This document shows, in pieces, positions 1 through 5,722 of a DNA stretch of 8,714 nt. Positions within the stretch are counted from its first letter, which is position 1. Each line of letters starts with the position of its first letter. A model generated the notes under the pieces. The model was not told the origin of the DNA. It did not search any database and was given only the letters and a program-made list of their open reading frames with translations. The DNA comes from Candidatus Woesearchaeota archaeon (lineage in GTDB: Archaea > Nanobdellota > Nanobdellia > Woesearchaeales > UBA12501). A program made the position numbers and the translations under genes. Location of the stretch: NCBI GenBank assembly GCA_016203375.1, contig JACQMX010000109.1:1-8714 (forward strand), given 5' to 3'.

Positions 1-2
1 CG

Positions 3-194
3 CACACGCTGCGTCACTCGTTTGCTACGCATTTAATTGAGAATGGCTACGCAGTTAATTCGGTGCAATCCTTGCTGGGTCATAATTCTCCGGACACGAC
101 AATGGTGTACGTCCACATGAAACCAGCAGCGATGATCAAGGTGCAAAGCCCGTACGATAGCTTGGCTATAAATAAAGAGAAGAGAACGGAATAA
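3..194 (+). CDS. Tyrosine recombinase (XerA/XerC-type), C-terminal fragment
   Basis: The first 192 bases encode the last 63 residues of a protein whose start lies before the window. The frame opens with [11 protein letters not shown], the conserved HxxR box that supplies the catalytic His and second catalytic Arg of tyrosine recombinases. LLGH follows, giving the next catalytic His, and then TTMVYVHM, whose Tyr is the nucleophile that forms the covalent 3'-phosphotyrosyl DNA link. The order and spacing match an intact catalytic C-terminus. The end SPYDSL plus a short charged tail resembles the C-termini of Xer-like and integrase-like members. It could be the chromosomal dimer-resolving XerA or an element integrase; the fragment cannot decide. 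The recombinase ends about 95 bp before the primase gene and is on the same strand, but a promoter-like box in the gap suggests separate transcription. The family call is secure; the role is not. Confidence 0.9.
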   Translation, partial: HTLRHSFATHLIENGYAVNSVQSLLGHNSPDTTMVYVHMKPAAMIKVQSPYDSLAINKEKRTE

Positions 195-248
195 ACAATC
201 TGGCCGGATTGAATATAAAAATATAAAATCCCTTTAGAAAAGCAAACA

Positions 249-256
249 TTATATAG
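249..256 (+). promoter_or_regulatory. TATA-like promoter element upstream of the primase
   Basis: The stretch CATTATATAGAT contains a TATA-like core centred near 253, with the purine-containing sequence AGCAAA just upstream as a possible BRE. Archaeal start sites usually lie about 26 bp downstream of the box centre. That places transcription start near 279, only about 11 nt before the primase ATG at 290. A second A/T-rich stretch (ATATAAAATC, about 220-229) is a weaker alternative that would give a longer leader. Confidence 0.45.
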
Positions 257-289
257 ATAGGCACCACCTCTATTAACATTGGGGAGGAC

Positions 290-1726
290 ATGATACCGCT
301 CAGTGTCAGCTTATCTTACTATAAACGGCCCGAGATCCAGAAGGCAATCCTCCGTTCAGCTGCAGATCGTGAGGTTGCTGTTCGCTTTGGGGACAAGGGC
401 TTTGGCAAGCGGCCAGACATCCTCCAATACCCGAACGATGTCTTGGAGTTTGCCAAACAAGGTGCAACCTCCTTCCATGTTTCTGAAGAACGATGGAGCA
501 ATGTGTCACGACTTTCTCCTACCCTTCGAAAGCAAGAGCTTGATACCTTGCGCGCTGGTTGGGACCTTGTGCTTGATATCGATTGCGCGCAATTAGAATA
601 TTCCAAAGTAACTGCAGATGTTTTAGTGAAGGCTTTGCAGCATCATGGTGTGCGTTCTATCACTATTAAATTCTCCGGCAATCATGGCTTTCATATAGGC
701 GTGCCATTTGAGGCATTTCCGGAAAAAGTCCATCAATACAATACGAAGGACCTCTTTCCCGAAGCGCCACGACGCATTGCGGCATATCTCAAAGAAATTA
801 TCCGCAAGCCATTGGCGGATGCCATTCTCGCAACGTATGATATCAACACTGTCGCGCAACATTTTGGAAAATCATTTTCCGATGTGGTAAAAGACAACCA
901 TTTTGATCCATTTACCATCCTTCAAATCGACACTGTGCTCATTTCCTCTCGGCATCTCTATCGCATGCCCTATTCACTTCATGAAAAATCCGGTTTAGTT
1001 TCGCTGCCTATACTCCCTTCCCAGATACTTACTTTTGATAAGGCTTCAGCAAAACCTGAAATGGTCCAACCAGCACAACATCATTTCCTTACTATGGAGC
1101 ATATCGTGCCAAATGAAGCGGCAAAATTGATTATCGCGGCTTTTGATTATCAGCCAAAAACAGTGGACCAGGATAAAGAGGCGCTAGGCATGCAGCAGGA
1201 GAAGGTATATCAAAATATGCAGCAATTTGAGCAAGCCATTCCTCTTGATTTTGCTCCGCCATGTATTCATAACATTCTCAAAGGCCTTGAAGATGGCAAG
1301 AAGCGGGCCATGTTTGTCCTCGTCAATTACCTCAAAACTACCGGTTGGAGTTCAGAAAAGATCGATGAACTCTTGCATGAATGGAATAAACGAAACCCAG
1401 AGCCATTGCGAGAAACGCTTATTCAAGGGCACTTACGCTATCACAAACAGGCAATAAAAGCGGCGCCACCACCAAATTGCAATAATGCCGTATACTTTAC
1501 TCGTGGCGTCGGCATCTGTCAACCGGATATGTTATGCGCGCGTATCAAGAATCCAACGCAATATGCAAAACGTAAATTATTCCTCCATAATCGTGCGCAA
1601 GGCGGCATGTCGGATAAAGAAAAACAGCAGCGTGCGGAAGAAAAGCAAAAACAGAAGGAATTCAAAGTGATGATGAAGAAGCAACGCGCCGGAGCGGTCA
1701 CTTCCCAATCTTCCACTTCTGCATAA
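290..1726 (+). CDS. priS: Fused archaeo-eukaryotic DNA primase (PriS catalytic part plus PriL-like Fe-S domain)
   Basis: This 478-residue protein makes RNA/DNA primers for replication. The N-terminal part (about 1-250) is PriS-like. WDLVLDID carries the metal-binding Asp96 and Asp98, SGNHGFHIG (129-137) is the SxxxxxH nucleotide-binding motif, Asp214 is the likely third acidic residue, and SSRHLYRMPYSLH (219-231) is the conserved Arg/Tyr motif. After a linker, residues about 320-430 resemble the PriL C-terminal domain. Cys325 (in PPCI), Cys397 (in PPNC), Cys410 and Cys416 are spaced like the four ligands of its 4Fe-4S cluster, and GKKRAMFVLVNYL matches its helical core. The chain is much longer than PriS alone, which fits a one-polypeptide primase as in Nanoarchaeum and plasmid pTN2-type enzymes. 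The PriL N-terminal scaffold seems absent. A Lys/Gln-rich tail (about 440-478) is of unknown use. The only in-frame ATG near the motif start is at 290; GGGGAGG lies just 2 nt upstream, unusually close for a Shine-Dalgarno site. Confidence 0.9.
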   Translation: MIPLSVSLSYYKRPEIQKAILRSAADREVAVRFGDKGFGKRPDILQYPNDVLEFAKQGATSFHVSEERWSNVSRLSPTLRKQELDTLRAGWDLVLDIDCAQLEYSKVTADVLVKALQHHGVRSITIKFSGNHGFHIGVPFEAFPEKVHQYNTKDLFPEAPRRIAAYLKEIIRKPLADAILATYDINTVAQHFGKSFSDVVKDNHFDPFTILQIDTVLISSRHLYRMPYSLHEKSGLVSLPILPSQILTFDKASAKPEMVQPAQHHFLTMEHIVPNEAAKLIIAAFDYQPKTVDQDKEALGMQQEKVYQNMQQFEQAIPLDFAPPCIHNILKGLEDGKKRAMFVLVNYLKTTGWSSEKIDELLHEWNKRNPEPLRETLIQGHLRYHKQAIKAAPPPNCNNAVYFTRGVGICQPDMLCARIKNPTQYAKRKLFLHNRAQGGMSDKEKQQRAEEKQKQKEFKVMMKKQRAGAVTSQSSTSA

Positions 1727-2423
1727 GCCGCGTCAATTTTTCATAATCTTTCTGGGATAAGTGCGTCAGATCCATATCAGCAAAACGTTCATATTCCTCT
1801 TCGCTGATGATGCCATCCTCAAGCATTTCCTTTATCTGTCGCTTTGTCGTCTTTGGCAATCGGAGACCGGTGCTGATTGTATCCATGCGCGCCATTTTTG
1901 TGTATTTATCGATACGTGCTTCAAGCAACGCGATCGCTTGGTCCGTGATTTTGCCACTTTCAAAATCGCGCTCAATACGCTCACGCAACTCGCTTAATGC
2001 CGTATCCATAGCCTCTGGATTTTCTTGGTGTTTCTTATAGATCGCATCAATCTCTTTGAGGTAGAATGCGGATTTACTTCGCATTTTTCTCGACACGTAC
2101 CATCCAATAAGCGCACCGATAATAACTAATACCACGCTGACGGCTTCCCAATTGATTCCTTCCTCTGCCGTTGTTGCCGTTGCATTCGATGCTCCTGTTT
2201 GCTGTTGCTGTGTTGGTGCCGTTGTTTGTGGTGTCTTTGTTGCAGTTGTCGTTGTAGTTTGCGTTGTTGGCTGTGTCGCTGTTTGTGCGGTGATTGTTTG
2301 CAGGGGAGTTTTTGTTTTGCCCTTTCCTCCTTTAGCCCATTCCGGGGGTGTAGCGAAAACTCCTATACTTATCACGCTGAGAATAAATAATGCCACAAGG
2401 AACGTAAGGTATTGTTTCTTCAT
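1698..2423 (-). CDS. Unrecognised secreted/membrane-anchored protein with Thr/Gln-rich stalk
   Basis: I do not recognise this 241-residue family. Residues 1-24 form a signal peptide (MKKQ, a hydrophobic stretch, then VFATPPEW). Residues about 36-88 are a low-complexity Thr/Gln/Ala stalk with one N-glycosylation sequon (Asn80-Ala-Thr) and many possible O-glycosylation sites. Residues about 94-110 (VSVVLVIIGALIGWYV) are a transmembrane helix followed by the basic SRKMRSK. This predicts an exterior stalk and a cytoplasmic C-terminal half. Residues 115-241 look entirely helical and charged. Two segments, ESGKITDQAIALLEARI (155-171) and LEDGIISEEEYERF (201-214), resemble the short SHOCT-like helical motif; that comparison is inference only. 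The gene is the only one on the minus strand, converging on the primase with a 29-bp overlap of coding ends and diverging from the ribosomal operon. The coding potential is convincing because of the ordered signal-stalk-helix-domain architecture. Confidence 0.8.
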   Translation of the reverse strand: MKKQYLTFLVALFILSVISIGVFATPPEWAKGGKGKTKTPLQTITAQTATQPTTQTTTTTATKTPQTTAPTQQQQTGASNATATTAEEGINWEAVSVVLVIIGALIGWYVSRKMRSKSAFYLKEIDAIYKKHQENPEAMDTALSELRERIERDFESGKITDQAIALLEARIDKYTKMARMDTISTGLRLPKTTKRQIKEMLEDGIISEEEYERFADMDLTHLSQKDYEKLTRLMQKWKIGK

Positions 2424-2445
2424 ACCGTTGGTTATTCTCCTAGAC

Positions 2446-2453
2446 TTTAAATA
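2446..2453 (-). promoter_or_regulatory. TATA box for the membrane protein gene, probably leaderless
   Basis: On the minus strand the sequence reads TATTTAAA, a good archaeal TATA box. Its downstream end is 22 nt before the ATG at 2423, so a start site about 26 bp from the box centre falls on or next to the start codon. This predicts a leaderless mRNA. A GGAG at minus-strand positions 2440-2437 is 13 nt from the ATG and would not be included in such a transcript. Confidence 0.55.
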
Positions 2454-2490
2454 GGTTGTTCATGACTCGCTTAAAATATGGCTATGCCTC

Positions 2491-2505
2491 TTTTTTTGAT
2501 TTTTT
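2491..2505 (+). terminator. Double T-tract, possible archaeal intrinsic terminator
   Basis: A run of seven T, then GA, then six T lies on the plus strand. Archaeal RNA polymerase can terminate at T-runs without a hairpin. Here it would stop plus-strand read-through from the primase across the opposing membrane protein gene before it reaches the ribosomal operon. It could also simply be A/T-rich promoter-region DNA. Confidence 0.35.
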
Positions 2506-2599
2506 ACTCTGCCTGCTAGGTAAATAGCAATCTTTATAAAGAACCCCAAAATTTCCACTCTAGAAATCAACCAAATGTGTTTAAACGCGTTATTTCATG

Positions 2600-2607
2600 T
2601 TTAAATA
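2600..2607 (+). promoter_or_regulatory. Candidate TATA box for the ribosomal-protein operon
   Basis: TTTAAATA is a close match to the archaeal TATA consensus. With normal spacing it predicts transcription start near 2630 and a leader of about 150 nt before the uL3 ATG. Alternative boxes are TTTATAAA at 2533-2540 (start near 2563) and ATATAAG at 2610-2616 (start near 2639). TATATTATA at 2755-2763 is too close to the ATG to serve it. The sequence alone does not decide which box is used; a ribosomal operon may use more than one. Confidence 0.4.
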
Positions 2608-2624
2608 CGATATAAGAACTAAAC

Positions 2625-2699
2625 GAGCCTGAAAAAAGTCTTTCAGTACAAGTTTAGTCACAATGACTACTTCTGAAAGAAAGGCTTACTAATAGGCTC
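2625..2699 (+). ncRNA. Nested inverted repeat in the uL3 leader (candidate structured RNA)
   Basis: Three inverted repeats nest around one centre. GAGCCT (2625-2630) pairs with AGGCTC (2694-2699), TCTTTCAG (2639-2646) with CTGAAAGA (2673-2680), and TAGTCA (2655-2660) with TGACTA (2664-2669) across a CAA loop. AAG (2650-2652) can also pair with CTT (2670-2672), giving a 17-bp rod with only two 5'-side bulges. The AGCCT at 2626-2630 has a second partner, AGGCT at 2682-2686, so two outer folds exclude each other. It lies just after the best operon TATA box, so it probably forms at or near the 5' end of the operon mRNA. A role in autoregulation by a ribosomal protein is possible but not shown. 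It could also be a DNA-level dyad bound by a repressor. Confidence 0.5.
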
Positions 2700-2703
2700 C
2701 TTG

Positions 2704-2719
2704 TAGCTATTCGTAGCTA
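2704..2719 (+). repeat. Small hairpin with UUCG loop in the uL3 leader
   Basis: TAGCTA-TTCG-TAGCTA forms a perfect 6-bp stem closed by a UUCG tetraloop. The closing pair is A-U, not the extra-stable C-G form. It follows directly on the larger nested hairpin and may stack on it: CTCC (2697-2700) can pair with GGAG (2726-2729) around it, but that uses bases of the larger element's outer stem. Confidence 0.5.
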
Positions 2720-2776
2720 GGTAGGGGAGTCTATCAGCATTGTTCGTTATGTTCTATATTATACTGGGCACTGTTT

Positions 2777-3763
2777 ATGGGAAACGTCCGAAGACCACGC
2801 CATGGAAGCATGCAGTATTGGCCGCGAGTTCGTGCTAGACGAAGCTATCCTCGGGTCCGTTCATGGGTTTCAGCAAAAGAGGCAAAATTGCTTGGCTTTG
2901 CGGGCTATAAGATTGGCATGACGCATTTACTGCTAACTGATAATCGTCCAAACTCAAAAACCAAAGGGCAGGATATCAGTTGTCCGGCGACGGTCGTTGA
3001 ATGCCCCCCACTCAAAATGGTTTCTATACGTTTCTATAAAAGAGATGCATATGGCTCACGTGTGGCAACAGAAGTATTCACCAATAAAGTTGATAAGGAT
3101 CTCCAACGAACGCTTCCAGTACCTAAAAAAGATACAACCCAAAAGCTTTCGCAGATTAACCCAAAAGATTATGATACTGTTACTGTTCTCCTTCATACGC
3201 AGCCTCGTTTAACCGCGCTCGGCAAAAAGAAGCCAGAGATTTTCGAAATGGCGCTTGGTGGAAGCGTTGAAGAAAAGTTTGCCTATGCAAAAGAGAATCT
3301 TGGCAAGGAAGTAAAAGTTGAGGACATTCTCAAGGAAGGACAGCAAGTCGATATTCATGCGGTTACGAAAGGTAAAGGCTTCCAAGGCCCAGTAAAACGC
3401 TTTGGCGTTACTCTTCGATCGCATAAGTCAGAAAAAACAAAACGCGGCCCTGGTTCTCTCGGCGCATGGTGCGGACAAGGCCATATCATGTATCGTGTTG
3501 CGCATGCGGGCAAGATGGGCTATCATACCAGAACAGAGTACAACAAATGGCTTCTTAAGATAACCAACGATTCGAGCAAGATCAATCCATCAGGAGGATT
3601 TATGCGCCTTGGCAACGTAAAGAGTTCCTATGTACTTGTCAAAGGCTCTATTCCTGGTCCTTCAAAACGCCTTATCCGCTTTACTGCTCCTATCAGAGAA
3701 AATAAGGGCATTCCTAAAGATGCCCCAGCTATACAATATATCAGTGTGGAGTCGCACCAGTGA
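2777..3763 (+). CDS. rpl3: Large-subunit ribosomal protein uL3 (archaeal L3)
   Basis: uL3 is an early-assembly 50S protein that binds the 3' end of 23S rRNA and reaches toward the peptidyl-transferase centre. The 328-residue length is normal for archaea. The conserved N-terminus RPRHGSMQYWPRVRARRSYP (6-25) fixes the start at this ATG, as no other in-frame start exists upstream before a stop. FAGYKIGMTH (41-50) follows. VTKGKGFQGPVKRFGV (196-211) and the GAWCGQGHIMYRVAHAGKMGYH region (229-250) form the central extension; Trp231 matches the tip Trp of the W-finger. GGFMRLGNVKSSYVLVKGSIPG (273-294) is the conserved C-terminal barrel. It is the first gene of the operon, as in other archaea. No Shine-Dalgarno sequence is near the ATG; the nearest candidate, GGGGAG at 2724-2729, is 47 nt away, which is odd next to the well-marked genes downstream. 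Confidence 0.97.
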   Translation: MGNVRRPRHGSMQYWPRVRARRSYPRVRSWVSAKEAKLLGFAGYKIGMTHLLLTDNRPNSKTKGQDISCPATVVECPPLKMVSIRFYKRDAYGSRVATEVFTNKVDKDLQRTLPVPKKDTTQKLSQINPKDYDTVTVLLHTQPRLTALGKKKPEIFEMALGGSVEEKFAYAKENLGKEVKVEDILKEGQQVDIHAVTKGKGFQGPVKRFGVTLRSHKSEKTKRGPGSLGAWCGQGHIMYRVAHAGKMGYHTRTEYNKWLLKITNDSSKINPSGGFMRLGNVKSSYVLVKGSIPGPSKRLIRFTAPIRENKGIPKDAPAIQYISVESHQ

Positions 3764-3769
3764 TGATCT

Positions 3770-4723
3770 ATGAAAGTTGATGTCCTTACCTTGAACAACA
3801 CGAACGTAGGAAAGAAGGATTTGCCAGCGCAATTTAGCGAGCTGGTACGTCATGATCTCGTGAAGCGTGCTGTTGAGGTTGTTCAAAGTCATGGGCGCCA
3901 GCCATATGGTGCTAAGCCGCGTGCTGGTATGAGAGCTGTTGTAGGGGTTTCCCGTCGCCGTCGAGATTATAAGACGTCATATGGTATTGGTATATCTCGC
4001 GTTCCTAGAAAAATTATGTCACATCAAGGAACACGATTCAATTGGGTTGGCGCGTTCGCTCCCGGTACCGTTGGCGGTAGACGGTCGCATCCACCTAAGG
4101 CGTACGCAATTTGGGATAAGAAGATCAATAAGAAAGAACGCCGCAAAGCTATTCGCTCCGCGATGGCAGCGACGATGGTTAAGGCGTTAGTAGAACAGCG
4201 CGGTCATCGTGTTCCCGCACATTATCCATTTATTGTCGAATCGAAATTGGAAACACTCGACAAAACACGCGATGTGGTGCAAGCATTAGAGAAACTTGGT
4301 CTTACACAGGAACTTGAGCGCGCTGCAGTACGCCATGTTCGCGCTGGTTTAGGAAAAAATCGTGGAAGACCATATCAGCATCGAAAAGGACCTCTCGTCG
4401 TTGTTAGCGGAGAATGCCCGCTACTTCTTCGCGTGCAGAACATTCCTGGTGTTGATGTTGTTCGTGTCGATCAATTAAACGCGCATATCCTTGCGCCAGG
4501 CGCGGACATAGGACGGCTCACCATCTTTTCCGAAGCTGCCATTGAACGTCTTGCCGCGGAGCGCCTCTACATGAATGATTATCATGGCAAAGCGCCAAGC
4601 AAAGCGGAAACGCCATCAAAACAAACGAGCAAACCATTGCCGAAAACGCGAGAAACAAAGGCGCCTGAAGCAAAAGCCAAGGCGACAAGCGCAAAACCAA
4701 AAGCGACACCTAAAAAATCATAA
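3770..4723 (+). CDS. rpl4: Large-subunit ribosomal protein uL4 (archaeal L4) with Lys/Ala/Pro-rich tail
   Basis: uL4 binds 23S rRNA domain I and its long loop lines the nascent-peptide exit tunnel with uL22. Residues 43-118 (RQPYGAKPRAGMRA, SRRRRDYKTSYG, TRFNWVGAFAPGTVGGRRSHPPK) are that loop. The conserved helical part is around KINKKERRKAIRSAMAAT (118-135), and the Rossmann-like end contains GKNRGRPYQHRKGPLVVV (195-212) and LAPGADIGRLTIFSEAAIERL (241-261). The family core ends near residue 268. Residues about 273-317 are an added low-complexity tail of Lys, Ala, Pro, Thr and Ser, resembling histone H1 tails in composition. The gene starts 6 nt after the uL3 stop; GTGAT across the uL3 stop is the likely ribosome-binding site, 5 nt from the ATG. 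Confidence 0.97.
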   Translation: MKVDVLTLNNTNVGKKDLPAQFSELVRHDLVKRAVEVVQSHGRQPYGAKPRAGMRAVVGVSRRRRDYKTSYGIGISRVPRKIMSHQGTRFNWVGAFAPGTVGGRRSHPPKAYAIWDKKINKKERRKAIRSAMAATMVKALVEQRGHRVPAHYPFIVESKLETLDKTRDVVQALEKLGLTQELERAAVRHVRAGLGKNRGRPYQHRKGPLVVVSGECPLLLRVQNIPGVDVVRVDQLNAHILAPGADIGRLTIFSEAAIERLAAERLYMNDYHGKAPSKAETPSKQTSKPLPKTRETKAPEAKAKATSAKPKATPKKS

Positions 4724-4731
4724 GGAATACC

Positions 4732-4989
4732 ATGAAAGCGCACACGATTATTAAATATCCATTGTCAACGGAAAAAACCATTCGGCTGATGGAAGCAGAA
4801 AACAAGCTCATCTTTGTTGTTGATTATCAAGCAACGAAGGGAGATATCAAAAAGGCAGTTGAAGATATGTTCAAGGCAAAAGTCGATAAGATCAATACAC
4901 TGATTGTCAAAGGCAGGAAAAAGGCGTATGTCACTTTTAATCCACAAACGCCAGCTATCGATGTCGCAACACAACTCGGCTTAATGTGA
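4732..4989 (+). CDS. rpl23: Large-subunit ribosomal protein uL23 (archaeal L23)
   Basis: This 85-residue protein has the normal archaeal length. uL23 sits at the exit-tunnel mouth and docks the signal recognition particle and chaperones. YPLSTEKTIRLMEAENKLIFVVD (9-31) is the family start, ATKGDIKKAVEDMFKAKVDKINTLIVKGRKKAYVTF (34-69) the rRNA-binding core, and the end AIDVATQLGLM is typical. It lacks the Lys-rich tail seen on several of its neighbours. TAAGGA (4721-4726), formed from the uL4 stop codon, is a plausible ribosome-binding site 5 nt from the ATG. Confidence 0.97.
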   Translation: MKAHTIIKYPLSTEKTIRLMEAENKLIFVVDYQATKGDIKKAVEDMFKAKVDKINTLIVKGRKKAYVTFNPQTPAIDVATQLGLM

Positions 4990-4993
4990 GACT

Positions 4994-5710
4994 ATGGGAA
5001 AAAATATCATCGCACAAGCGCGCGGCCATGGAGGCCCAACCTACAGAGCGCCATCTTTCCGCTACAAAGGAAAGGCAGCGCATCCTCACCTGAGTCCTGC
5101 GACACTCAAGGGACATGTGCAAAACTTGCTACACTGCCAAGGCCACTCAGCGCCTCTTGCGGAAATCAAGTACGAAAATGGAGAAACGGCTTTGCTCCTA
5201 GCGTCAGAAGGTATGCGTGTTGGTGATGTTGTTGTTGCTGGTCCAGAAGCGCCTCTTGAAATTGGAAATACCATGCCATTAAAGAGCTTGCCTGAAGGTA
5301 CGGTCATCTATAACATAGAATCCGTTCCTGGCGATGGAGGAAAATTTGTCCGCGCTTCAGGTGGTTTTGCCAGAATCGTAAGCAAAATGGAAAATAAGAT
5401 TATCGTCAAACTCCCATCAAAAAAGCAACGGGAGTTTCACCCGGAATGCCGAGCATGCGTTGGCATCATCGCCGGTGGCGGTAGACTTGAAAAGCCATTC
5501 CTCAAAGCAGGTGTCCGTTATTATAAGATGCGTGCAAAGAATAAACTCTGGCCGCAAACATCGGGCAATGCAATGAACGCCGTCGATCATCCATTTGGTA
5601 ATAAACGTTCCTTACGTAAATCAAAAGCAAGACCTGTCTCGCGACATGCGCCACCAGGAAGAAAGGTAGGCATGATCGCCGCGCGAAGAACAGGCCGTAA
5701 AAAGCTCTAA
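4994..5710 (+). CDS. rpl2: Large-subunit ribosomal protein uL2 (archaeal L2)
   Basis: uL2 is needed for subunit association and for assembly of the peptidyl-transferase region. The 238 residues match the archaeal length. The N-terminus GKNIIAQARGHGGPTYRAPSFRYKG is family-typical, followed by the OB-like domain (about 35-85) and the SH3-like domain (about 85-170; GDGGKFVRASGGFARIVSK at 113-131, and ECRACVGIIAGGGRLEKPFLKAG at 151-173). The C-terminal loop has GNAMNAVDHPFG (191-202), with His199 at the place of the conserved His near the catalytic centre. The usual Gly-rich continuation after HPFG is here NKRSLRKSKARP before VSRHAPPGRKVGMIAARRTGR. The ribosome-binding site GTGAG (4986-4990) overlaps the uL23 stop and lies 3 nt from the ATG. 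Confidence 0.97.
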   Translation: MGKNIIAQARGHGGPTYRAPSFRYKGKAAHPHLSPATLKGHVQNLLHCQGHSAPLAEIKYENGETALLLASEGMRVGDVVVAGPEAPLEIGNTMPLKSLPEGTVIYNIESVPGDGGKFVRASGGFARIVSKMENKIIVKLPSKKQREFHPECRACVGIIAGGGRLEKPFLKAGVRYYKMRAKNKLWPQTSGNAMNAVDHPFGNKRSLRKSKARPVSRHAPPGRKVGMIAARRTGRKKL

Positions 5711-5722
5711 ACGTGAACAACC

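Larger units (their letters stand above)
2424..2776. other. 353-bp intergenic region between divergent genes
   Basis: I see no protein gene in this stretch. From left to right it holds a minus-strand TATA box for the membrane protein (2446-2453), two T-tracts (2491-2505), a plus-strand TATA-like box (2533-2540), a repeated TGTTTAAA motif (2578-2585 and 2598-2605), a nested hairpin (2625-2699), a UUCG-loop hairpin (2704-2719), a GGGGAG sequence (2724-2729) and an A/T-rich run (2755-2763) just before the uL3 start. No tRNA could be folded: the 75-nt unit at 2625-2699 has a 6-bp closing stem but no T-arm sequence. Confidence 0.8.

Noticed and set aside
264..287. CCTC/GAGG pairing that might hide the primase Shine-Dalgarno site
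   Set aside because: Only 4 bp, and the likely transcription start near 279 excludes the 5' arm from the mRNA.
2152..2454. Plus-strand Val/Cys-rich frame of 100 codons
   Set aside because: It is the antisense shadow of the Thr/Gln-rich stalk and signal peptide of the minus-strand membrane protein; the composition follows from that repeat-like DNA.
2625..2699. tRNA gene, suggested by the 75-nt unit closed by complementary ends
   Set aside because: There is no T-loop sequence, no D-arm and no cloverleaf; the internal pairing is a single nested rod.
2755..2763. TATATTATA as the promoter of uL3
   Set aside because: Its centre is about 18 nt before the ATG, so a start site would fall inside the coding sequence after the conserved N-terminus begins.
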